Shown: positions 1-7,700 of the stretch, in pieces
How positions within the stretch are numbered: position 1 is the first letter of the stretch
Layout of the letters: each line of letters opens with the position of its first letter
Source of the DNA: CAVZCC01 sp963773765
GTDB lineage: Bacteria > Actinomycetota > Acidimicrobiia > Acidimicrobiales > Microtrichaceae
Assembly: GCA_963773765.1 (NCBI GenBank)
Contig: CAVZCC010000008.1
Coordinates: 395,801 to 459,800, forward strand
Direction: 5' to 3'
DNA length: 64,000 nt
The notes under the pieces: generated by a model
The model's input: the letters and a program-made list of their open reading frames with translations, nothing else
Database searches by the model: none
Told to the model about the DNA's origin: nothing
Made by a program: the position numbers and the translations under genes

Positions 1-989
1 CCGCGCTGGGCGACCTCACCGGAGACGGCCGTCCGGAGATCGTGGTGGGCTCCCAGGAGCAGTACGACGAGTCGGTGGCGGTGTTCCCCGGCATCGGGCT
101 GCCCGGGACCAGCGGCAACACCCGCCTGTTCGCCATCGCTCCCGACGGCTCCCGGTCCACCGCAGGGACGGACCGCAACCCGGCGCACCCGGACGACGCC
201 GCCTACCTGCCCGACTGGCCGGTCCGGCTCCCGATGTTCCTCACCAGCGTGCTGCCGACCATCGGCGACGGCGTGGCCACGCAGGCCGCCATCGGGGACG
301 TGGACGGCGATGGTGCCCCGGAGGTCGTCGCCACCTCCGTCAGCGGCCAGACCATGGTGTTCGACGCCGACGGGACCAGCCCCTACCTGGAGCCGCTGGG
401 ACTGGACATCGGCCTCAACTGGCTGGGCGCACCCGGCGCCGGCACCAACAGCACCGACACCGGCGCCATCACCAGTGCGTTCAGCGGGCCTGCCATCGGC
501 CGGCTCGGCTCGCCCACCGGGTTGGACATCGCCGTGCCCACCTCCGGTGCGGGACGGGCGCTGGACACCCTGTTCTCCAACGACCAGGCCGGCGACCCCC
601 AGCTCACGGCCTGGTCGGGTGCCGACGGATCGGTCCGCAACGGCTTCCCACGCGTCACCGCGGACATCGCCTTCTTCGTCACCCCGGCCATCGCGGACGT
701 CAACGGCGACGGCCGCAACGAAGCCGTCGCCGGTAACGGCCTGCAGATGCTGGACGCCGTGTCCGGCGACGGCACGGTCCCCGCAGGATGGCCCAGGCTC
801 ACCGGCGGCTGGGTGGTGGGCACGCCGGCCGTCGGGGACTGGGACGGCGACGGGACGTCCGAGGTGGCCGTGGCCCGCCGCGACGGACGGCTGATCGTGT
901 GGGACACGCCGACGCCGGCCGGGGCCCCCGGCGACTGGACCCGCTTCGGCGGCAACGCCCGCAACGACGGTTCGTTCGCCCGGCCCTGA
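1..989 (+). CDS. FG-GAP/VCBS repeat protein, 3' part only
   Basis: The frame is already open at base 3, so the start lies outside the window. The visible ~328 residues carry at least four FG-GAP/VCBS calcium-loop motifs: GDLTGDGRPEIV at the edge, GDVDGDGAPEVV, ADVNGDGRNEAV and GDWDGDGTSEVAV. Such D-x-D-x-D-G loops form blades of beta-propellers, found mainly in secreted or surface-attached proteins that bind other proteins or glycans. Any signal peptide would be in the missing part. The C-terminus (FGGNARNDG then a short tail) has no sortase motif or membrane anchor. The propeller call is firm from the repeats; the ligand and cellular role are not visible. Confidence 0.85.
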   Translation, partial: ALGDLTGDGRPEIVVGSQEQYDESVAVFPGIGLPGTSGNTRLFAIAPDGSRSTAGTDRNPAHPDDAAYLPDWPVRLPMFLTSVLPTIGDGVATQAAIGDVDGDGAPEVVATSVSGQTMVFDADGTSPYLEPLGLDIGLNWLGAPGAGTNSTDTGAITSAFSGPAIGRLGSPTGLDIAVPTSGAGRALDTLFSNDQAGDPQLTAWSGADGSVRNGFPRVTADIAFFVTPAIADVNGDGRNEAVAGNGLQMLDAVSGDGTVPAGWPRLTGGWVVGTPAVGDWDGDGTSEVAVARRDGRLIVWDTPTPAGAPGDWTRFGGNARNDGSFARP

Positions 990-992
990 CCT

Positions 993-1012
993 GCGGGCAC
1001 GGCCCGGCCCGC
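993..1012. terminator. Small GC hairpin between convergent genes
   Basis: GCGGGC (993-998) pairs with GCCCGC (1007-1012) across an 8-base loop. It lies in the 27-base gap between the FG-GAP gene and the convergent gene that ends at 1017. No T-tract follows, so termination is only an inference from position. Confidence 0.3.
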
Positions 1013-1016
1013 CGGG

Positions 1017-1493
1017 TCAGTGCACCGAGGGTTGGACGACGGAGTCGAACAGCTGCTGGTTGATGGGCCGGAGGGTGCCGACCATGGTGGCCTCGAGCTG
1101 GTAGGCCTCGTCGGCCGGGACCACCTCCAGGTACACCGACGAGGACATCGCGCCCTCGGTCACCTCCATGCGGACGTCCTCCCTGCGCCATGCCGCCACC
1201 TCACCCAGCAGCTTCCAGAACGACAGCTTCGACTTCACGTTGAACACGTGCAGCTCGCGCTCGGTCACGGCCAGCAGCGCCATCTTCAGCGTGATCGCAC
1301 CGTTCCGGGCCAGTCCGCCGGCTCGTTGGTTGGCGTCGTGGCGAACGGCGCTGCCCACGCCTCCGTTGCCGATGATCGAAGCCGCGCTGGCACGCCAGGC
1401 TCCTTCCGGCTGCAGGAGGGCGACGGCCAGGATCGGCTCGCCCACCGAGGGCTGGACCAGGTCGATCAGCTTCTGACGGTACTTCTCGTTCAC
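1017..1493 (-). CDS. Unknown protein, last gene of the sulfur operon
   Basis: 158 residues from a GTG start at 1493, chosen because GGAGG lies about 6 bases upstream and the reading frame further upstream has no plausible start. The sequence is soluble with no signal or membrane segment. The middle (ALLAVTERELHVFNVKSK and the following FWKLLGEVAAW) alternates strands in a way that resembles small bacterial PH-like domains, but I do not recognise a family. It follows the DsrE-like gene by 76 bases on the same strand and is probably co-transcribed with the sulfur genes. A direct role in sulfur metabolism is not shown by the sequence. Confidence 0.6.
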   Translation of the reverse strand: MNEKYRQKLIDLVQPSVGEPILAVALLQPEGAWRASAASIIGNGGVGSAVRHDANQRAGGLARNGAITLKMALLAVTERELHVFNVKSKLSFWKLLGEVAAWRREDVRMEVTEGAMSSSVYLEVVPADEAYQLEATMVGTLRPINQQLFDSVVQPSVH

Positions 1494-1569
1494 GGGACAC
1501 CTCCGGCTGGTCCCCCGAGGTGTCGGCCGTTCCGGGGCCGGGGTTGAACCTCGGCCCCGGGGGGACCGT

Positions 1570-2040
1570 TCAGGTGAAGATGATCTGGCCCCCTGCGGCC
1601 ATCTCGTAGAACTCGCCCACGGTGATGATGTCCTCGACCTGCTCGACGAGGTCGTCCTTGGTGAAGCCGAACATGTCGGTCGCCAGCTTGCAGGCGTAGA
1701 TGGCGGCACCGCTGTCGGAGATCAGTTCGATGAACTCGGGGATGTCCGGGATGTCCAGCTCGGTCATCTGCTTCTCCATCATGTGGGTGGCGATGGCCGA
1801 CATCCCGGGAAGTGCCCCGAGGACCGTCGCCATGTGCATCCCCGGGTTGCCGACGGTGGCGGCCTTGATGTGGTCGTGACGCTTGCGGTGGATGGCGTCG
1901 AGCCCGAAGAAGGTGAAGAAGAGGTTGGCTTCAATCCCTTCCATGCGCGCGCCGTTGGCCATGATCAGCCCCGGGTAGATCCCGTCCAGGGATCCCTTGG
2001 AGATGATCAGCGACACCTTCTCGATGGCGTTGTCGGTCAT
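1570..2040 (-). CDS. DsrE/DsrF/DrsH-like sulfur carrier protein
   Basis: 156 residues, ATG start with GGAG about 8 bases upstream. The N-terminal strand (KVSLIISKGSLDGIYPGL), the FFTFFGL strand and the AAIYACKLATDMFGF helix match the DsrE2/DrsH branch of the DsrE superfamily. Cys117 in that last motif is the conserved cysteine that carries a persulfide in characterised relatives. Proteins of this branch shuttle sulfane sulfur between TusA/DsrC-type carriers and rhodaneses in the cytoplasm. It lies between a TusE/DsrC gene and the unknown gene on the same strand, which fits a persulfide relay. No dsrAB, hdr or sox genes are visible, so the final acceptor is unknown. Confidence 0.85.
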   Translation of the reverse strand: MTDNAIEKVSLIISKGSLDGIYPGLIMANGARMEGIEANLFFTFFGLDAIHRKRHDHIKAATVGNPGMHMATVLGALPGMSAIATHMMEKQMTELDIPDIPEFIELISDSGAAIYACKLATDMFGFTKDDLVEQVEDIITVGEFYEMAAGGQIIFT

Positions 2041-2098
2041 GGTCGACTCCGTTCGGTCGTTCGTGGGTTGTGGTGGCGTGGACGCGGTGCCCGCGGGC

Positions 2099-2416
2099 TC
2101 AGATGCAGCCGCGGGGCTTGGGGATGCCGCCGATCTTGGCCGCGAGCTTGGCCGGGCCCTTGGGGAACAGCTGGTACAGCTCCTTGACGGGCACTCCCGA
2201 GGCCTTGCCCAGGGTGCGGATGGACGGCGCGTTGCCGGTCTCCAGGTACTGGTCCCGCATGTAGTTGATGACCTGCCAGTGGCGGTCGGTGAGCTCGGGC
2301 ACGCCCACCTCGGCCGCGATCAGCGGCGCCATCTCCTCGGTCCACTGGTCGGGCTCCTGGATGAAGCCCTCGTCGTCGACCTCCACGTCGTGGCCGGCCA
2401 GGGTCATGGTGGGCAT
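2099..2416 (-). CDS. TusE/DsrC family sulfur relay protein with one C-terminal cysteine
   Basis: 105 residues, full length for TusE/DsrC. The DRHWQVINYMRDQYLETGNAP segment and the PSIRTL and LYQLFPKGPAKLA blocks are family hallmarks. The mobile C-terminal arm ends KPRGCI, keeping the penultimate cysteine (Cys104). The second DsrC cysteine, eleven residues upstream, is replaced by Ala93. True DsrC proteins of sulfite reductase systems use both cysteines to form a trisulfide; proteins with only the last one behave as TusE-like sulfur acceptors. I therefore expect a sulfur-transfer role. GGAG precedes the ATG, and the gene sits 54 bases after the SQR-like gene in the same operon. Confidence 0.88.
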   Translation of the reverse strand: MPTMTLAGHDVEVDDEGFIQEPDQWTEEMAPLIAAEVGVPELTDRHWQVINYMRDQYLETGNAPSIRTLGKASGVPVKELYQLFPKGPAKLAAKIGGIPKPRGCI

Positions 2417-2470
2417 GGTGCACTCCTTCGGATCAGGGTCTGTCGAAACGTTCGGGGCGGTGGGGGCCGC

Positions 2471-3724
2471 TCAGGCATCCGGCCGGTGCTTGCCGGCCAT
2501 CGTCATGGACGGTCCGATGCCGGGCATGTCCCGCCCCGGCAGCAGGGCGTGCCAGTAGAACCACTGGAACATCAGCTTCCCCAGGTGGTTGAGACGGGAC
2601 TCCTCCAGCAGCGGCATGGGGCCGACCGCGTTGGGGAAGCGACCGGCCAGCGGTTCGGTCTCGTAGTTGAAGTCGATGAGCATGGCCTTGTGGAAGCCGG
2701 TCTCGATGAAGCAGTTGGCGTGGCCGTCGAAGCTGGAGTCGGGCTCCTGGCCGGCCAGGAACTTCACGATGTTGTCCTCCAGCACCTCGCCCTCGAAGTG
2801 CGTCACGGACCCGGCCTTGGAGGTGGGCAGGTTGGAGGCGTCACCGATGACGAAGATGTTGGGGGCGGCCTTGGACTGCATCGAGTGCTGGTCGGCCGGG
2901 ACGAAGTTCAGTTCGTCACCCAGGCCCTCCGAGCGCCCGACGTACTCGGCGCCGCCGTGGACCGGGATGGTGACCAACAGGTCGAAGGGGACCTCGCGCT
3001 CGTCCCAGGAGACGAGGCGGCCGCCGGCGCCGTCCACCTCGCCGGTGGCGAACTCGGTGACCAGCTCGATGCCCTTCTCCTCCAGCAGGCCGGACAGGGT
3101 GGCCGCCGCGACCGGCTTGGTGAAGGCGCCGTCGAGCGGGGTGACGTAGGTGATGTCGACCCGGTCGCGGATGCCCCGGTCCGTGAAGTACCAGTCGGCC
3201 AGGAACGCGAACTCCAGGGGGGCGACCGGGCACTTGATGGGCATGTCCACCACGTTGACCACGAGCCTGCCGCCGTCGAAGCGGGTCAGCGCCGCCTCCA
3301 GCGCCGCAGCGCCCTCCAGCGTGTAGAAGGTGAAGACCTTCTCCATCCACCCCGGGCCGGTGAGGCCCTCGGTCTCCTCCGGGAGCAGGCCCACACCGGT
3401 GGCGATGACCAGCAGGTCGTAGCCCAGGGTGCTGCCGTCGCTGAGGTGCACCATGTTGCCGCCCACGTCGACCCGGTCGATCGGGCTCTGGTGGTACTCG
3501 ATGCCGGAGCGGAGCTGGCGCGACCGGGGCCGGACGATGTCCTCCGGATGGGTGAGGCCGAAGGGAAGGAACAGGAGTCCGGGCTGGTAGATGTGGCGGT
3601 CGTCCTGGTCCACGACGGTGATGTGGGCCTGGTCCATGTCGTACCGCTTGCGCAGCCGGTTGGCGGTGATCGTTCCGCCCGTCCCCCCACCCAGGATGAT
3701 GATTCGCCTTGCGGGAGTGGCCAT
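2471..3724 (-). CDS. Sulfide:quinone oxidoreductase-like FAD flavoprotein
   Basis: 417 residues. An FAD-binding Rossmann motif (ILGGGTGG, residues 10-17), the ATG strand (VIATGVG) and the second FAD motif (NIFVIGDASNLPTSKAG, about 289-305) define the two-dinucleotide-binding flavoprotein fold. Cys165 (MPIKCPVAPLEF) and Cys338 (ANCFIETG) match the two redox-active cysteines of SQR that form the sulfur bridge; the third, less essential SQR cysteine is absent. The C-terminal amphipathic region (LMFQWFYWHALLPG) could anchor the protein to the membrane for quinone reduction. It is the first gene of the sulfur operon, with GGAGG 8 bases before the ATG. A related flavocytochrome c-like or persulfide-oxidising role is the main alternative. 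Confidence 0.8.
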   Translation of the reverse strand: MATPARRIIILGGGTGGTITANRLRKRYDMDQAHITVVDQDDRHIYQPGLLFLPFGLTHPEDIVRPRSRQLRSGIEYHQSPIDRVDVGGNMVHLSDGSTLGYDLLVIATGVGLLPEETEGLTGPGWMEKVFTFYTLEGAAALEAALTRFDGGRLVVNVVDMPIKCPVAPLEFAFLADWYFTDRGIRDRVDITYVTPLDGAFTKPVAAATLSGLLEEKGIELVTEFATGEVDGAGGRLVSWDEREVPFDLLVTIPVHGGAEYVGRSEGLGDELNFVPADQHSMQSKAAPNIFVIGDASNLPTSKAGSVTHFEGEVLEDNIVKFLAGQEPDSSFDGHANCFIETGFHKAMLIDFNYETEPLAGRFPNAVGPMPLLEESRLNHLGKLMFQWFYWHALLPGRDMPGIGPSMTMAGKHRPDA

Positions 3725-3755
3725 GGGGAGCCTCCGATCACGGTGTTCCTTGTCT

Positions 3756-3802
3756 GTTCAACATGCTAATCCATGCCGCCGCTGGATACCTCATGGGGTA
3801 TC
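3756..3802 (-). promoter_or_regulatory. SQR operon promoter with CsoR/CstR-like palindrome
   Basis: A -10 box TAGCAT (reverse of 3763-3768) predicts a start near 3756. Upstream, ATACCTCATGGGGTAT (3786-3801) is a near-perfect 16-bp palindrome with one mismatched pair; the GATACC/GGTATC arms at 3785-3790 and 3797-3802 are exact. It covers the expected -35 position. Operators of the CsoR/CstR repressor family are TACCC...GGGTA palindromes, and CstR controls sqr operons in firmicutes. The regulator gene itself is not in the window. Confidence 0.5.
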
Positions 3803-4619
3803 AAGAACCTCTCGCCTCCAGGACCGAGTTGCCGCCGTCCACCACGATGCACTGCCCCGTCAGGTAGGACGCGGCGGGTGAGGCCAGGAACCCGATGAGC
3901 GCCGCCACCTCCTGCGGGGTGCCGGACCGGCCTGCGGGTGAGGCCGCACCGTGGCGCAGTTCGGCCGCGGTGGCGGACCCGGTGGCGATCCACCCCGGGG
4001 CCACCGTGTTGGCCGTGGCCCCGTGCGGCGCCAGTTCCAGGGCCAGCGCACGGGTGAAGCCGACCATGCCGGCCTTGGCCGCGGCGTAGGCGGACTGGTC
4101 CGCCATGGCGGACACCGGGCCGGTGGTGGACGCGACGTTGACGACGCGGCCGGACCCGGACGACGCCAGGTGGCCGATGGCGGCCCGGGTGACGTGGAAG
4201 CACGTGTCCAGGTTGCGGCCGAGGATGGCGCGCCACTGGTCGTCGGTCATCTCCCCGACCGGCACGTCTGGGTCCAGGTCGCCGCCGGCGGACATCCCTG
4301 CGTTGTTGACCAGCACGTCCAGGCGCCCGAACCGGTCGATGACGGCCGCGACCACCGACGCGGCCGCCACCGGGTCGGTCAGGTCGCCGGCCACCCCGAA
4401 CAGACCCGCTGCCACTCCCCCGGCCGGTTCCCGGTCCAGCGCGGCCCGGAGGTCGGACACGCGTTCCTGGACGTGGTCGCCGGTGGCGGCCAGCACGCAG
4501 GACACGCCGGAGGCGACCAGCGTGGAGGCGGCGGCGAAGCCGATGCCGGTCCGGCTCCCCGCCCCGGTCACCAGGGCCACACGACCGGTCGTTTCGACCT
4601 CAGCGGAAGGATTCGTCAC
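3801..4619 (-). CDS. Short-chain dehydrogenase/reductase
   Basis: 272 residues, classical SDR size. It shows the NNAG strand (VLVNNAGM), the catalytic Ser in VVNVAST, the YxxxK pair (SAYAAAKAG) and the C-terminal PGWIATG block. The cofactor loop reads TGAGSRTGIG, two residues longer than the usual TGxxxGIG. The GTG start at 4619 is preferred because TACGGT ends 6 bases upstream, the leaderless pattern seen repeatedly here; longer in-frame sequence upstream is not protein-like. It precedes the sulfur operon by 77 bases but has its own promoter. Substrate is not predictable; 3-oxoacyl or secondary alcohol oxidation is typical for the family. Confidence 0.85.
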   Translation of the reverse strand: MTNPSAEVETTGRVALVTGAGSRTGIGFAAASTLVASGVSCVLAATGDHVQERVSDLRAALDREPAGGVAAGLFGVAGDLTDPVAAASVVAAVIDRFGRLDVLVNNAGMSAGGDLDPDVPVGEMTDDQWRAILGRNLDTCFHVTRAAIGHLASSGSGRVVNVASTTGPVSAMADQSAYAAAKAGMVGFTRALALELAPHGATANTVAPGWIATGSATAAELRHGAASPAGRSGTPQEVAALIGFLASPAASYLTGQCIVVDGGNSVLEARGS

Positions 4620-4720
4620 ACCCGGACCGTAACGCCGCCCCGGTCCGCGCCGCCCCGGCACCGACCGCCACACTGACTCCTTGTCAACACAAAGGTCCAG
4701 ACGTAGGGTGTGACAAGGAG
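4620..4720. promoter_or_regulatory. Divergent promoter region with a 10-bp inverted repeat
   Basis: For the leftward SDR, TACGGT (reverse of 4626-4631) lies 6 bases before the GTG. For the rightward membrane gene, TTGTCA (4681-4686), 17 bases and TAGGGT (4704-4709) make a plausible housekeeping promoter. CTCCTTGTCA (4677-4686) and TGACAAGGAG (4711-4720) are exact inverted repeats 24 bases apart that bracket this promoter. This could be a two-site operator or a short hairpin. Confidence 0.45.
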
Positions 4721-4766
4721 ATAGTTGCGTACGCCATGACTCGCGGCGCAGGGTGAGGAGGTGGCC

Positions 4767-7700
4767 ATGTCCACCATCGATCTCCGACCGATGACGGCCG
4801 ACGGCGGCAACGCCGAACCCGGCTGGTACCCGGATCCGGTCCGGCGCTTCCCGCACCGCTACTGGGACGGGCAGTACTGGACCGCTCGGGTCGCGGTGGG
4901 CGGGGCATGCCACGACGACCCCATCAGGGTCGGACCTGAACCGGCCCAACGCACCTACGTGGACTTCGTCCGCGACTACCTGGTGGAGGCACATCGGCGC
5001 GGGCTGATCGACGATCGCTCCCTCCGCCCCATGGTGGACGACCTCGACGCCTGGGAGCGGTCCCCGGTCCTCCCGCCACCGGACCCGGCGCATCGCGTCG
5101 CGTCGCCGGGACCTGCGACGGTGGCCATTGCCCCTCCTCCGGCGGCGCCTGCCACGACTCCGCCGCAGCCTGCGGCCCGGCCCGTCGTCCAGCCCGTCGT
5201 CCGGCCCGCGCCTCCACCCGCCATCCGGCCCGTCGTCCAGCCCGCGGCCCCGGCCGAGAGGGAACAGGGCCGGGGAAGCCAGTGGATCTCACGGGTCCGC
5301 CGGTCGATCTCCGACGACCTGGCGGTGCACGGCCTGGCCGACCTGGGAGCCCTGCTCCTGTTCGCCGGGCTGTTCGGCTTCGTCGCCTTCGCCTTCGGTG
5401 AGGTCCGGGTCGGGCTCCGCCCCGTTGCGGAGTTCGCGATTCCGGCCACCCTCCTGGGCATCGGTGCGTTCCTGCGACGGAGGGGCACCCGGGTCATCGG
5501 CGATGCCCTGGTCCTCCTGGGAGGGGCACTGCTCCCCGTGGTGGTGATCGCGTCGTTCTCCGACGGCGCTGCGGTCCCTCCCGACCTGACCGGGACCGCC
5601 TTGGTGCTCACCCTGGTGGGCGTCCTCACCGGGGTGAGCGTGTTCGAGGCCGTGGCCGCCCGGCGGGATCCGTCCACGCCGCTCCGCTTCCTCATCGCGC
5701 CGACCGCGTGGCTGGCAGTGGCCGCGGCCGGGCTGGGCCTGGACCGGACGGTCCCCGGCGGATCGGACCTGGCCACTCCCACCGCTCCCCAGTGGTCGCT
5801 GGTCACCGCCGCGGTGGCCGCGAGCCTCCTGCTGGCGGCGCTGGTGCTCCCCAAGCGGCTGGCCGGACCGGTCCGCGCCGCGTCCCGGCCCGGGCTGGCC
5901 ATCGCCTACGCACTCACCCTGCTGGCCGCGGCCGGGGACGGCTGGCCGCCCCTCCCGTTGCTCGTCGCCGGCCTCGCGACGATCGTGGGCATCGAGGTGC
6001 TGCTCGGCGGATCGGCGGTGGTCGCCGCGACCACGCTGCAGGCCGCGGTGCTGGTCCTGACCGCCGCGGCGCTCGCCCCCGCCTGGGGGGTCGGCTGGGT
6101 CGCGGTCGGCGCGGGGGCGGTCGCCCTCGTCGCGGCCGAGGCACGCCACCACGCCGGCGCTCCCCACCGACTGGTCACGGTCCTGCTGTGGGGCACGGCC
6201 ACGGTGCCGGCAGCCTGCCTGGCCACCCTGGGTGAGTCCGGATGGCCCCTGGTGGCGGCCGCTGGCACCGGATGGCTGTGGGCAGTGGCCCGATCGGTGC
6301 GCCCGGGTCCCATCGGACGCCGGGCCGCCACCGCGGTGGTCTGGGTCATGCCCGTCCTGGCCGTCGCCGGACTGGCGGTGGAGACATCGGTCGGGACCGC
6401 CGGCCTCGTCCTGTCCGCGGTGGTCGCCGCCGTCGCCGTGCTGGGCCGGCTGTGGCAACGGCTGCGGCTCCCGGTGTGGGACCAGTGGGTCCCGGTCGGA
6501 GCCGCGGCGGCGCTGGCCTGGCAGTTGGCCGGGCCGGACGCGGCCTCGTGGACCGGGGTCATGACGGCCGGACTCACGTCGGTGGCGTTCGCGCTCGCTC
6601 CCCGGTGGCCGGTCGTCCGGGTGTGGACCAGCGCCGCATCCACGGTCATCTCCGGTTGCCTGGTCCTGGTCGCCATCGGTTCCTCCGCGACCGTGACCGC
6701 CGGGACCCTTGCCGTGGCCGGTGTCCTGGCCGTCGTCCTCGCCGAGGTCCGTCGGTCCCGGCTGGGCGGGCACCTGGGACTCGTCGGGGAGTTGTCGGCC
6801 TTGGCCGGGTGGGTGGTCGCCATCGGCGTCCCTGTCGACGGACACCGGACACCGGCCATCGGGGCGGTGACGACCGTGGCGGTGCTGGGCGCCTTCGGCA
6901 CCAGCGCCACCATCGAGGCGCTGCGGGGATCGTCCGTGTCGGACCTCCTGGTGCGGATCCGACGCCGGCTCTCCCCCACGCCCCTCCCCGCTCCCGACCA
7001 GGCCGCCGCCCCCACCCCGGAGGGCAGCCGAGCGGACCGCGGCCTCCGCCTGGCCCCCCTGGCCGTCGCCGTGGCCGTTGCGCCGTTCGCCGTGGTCGCT
7101 GCGGTCGACGCCGCCGCACTACTGGCCTCCGACTCCGGATGGACCATCGCGATCGCGGTCGCAGTGATGACCCTCGCCACGGCAGGAGCGCGCCTCACCG
7201 GTGAGGCCGGTCGTCCGGCGGCGCTCCTGGTGGTCAACGAGGGGACCGCGGCCGCCGCGGTGGTGTCGCTGCTGAGCCTGGCCGACCCGTGGGCCGCCGT
7301 GGCCGCCATGGCACTGCTCGTGGCCCAGCCCTTCGTGGCCGGCGAACGACTGCGCCGGGCGGTGACGGTGTGGATCGCCGTGGCCGCCTCGGGGGCGCTG
7401 GCGCTGGAGCTCGCCGCTGCCCTCGCCCTACCGACCGCCCGCCTCCAGGCCGTGCTCCTGGCCTGGAGCGGTGTGGCAATGATCGGCGGGCTGGCGCTCG
7501 ACGCCCGCCGCACCGACAGCGCAGAACGTCGCCGCCGGTGGACCGCGGCCGCGCTGTTGGCGCCGGTCGTCCTGGGCGCCATCGCCCTGGTGACGGCACT
7601 CACCCTGGCAGTGGCCCAGGGAGTCACGGTGACCGCCTGGTCCTGCCTGGCCGCGGCCGGCGTCGTCGCCGCGGTCGCCATCCTGGCCGGCGCCTCGTTC

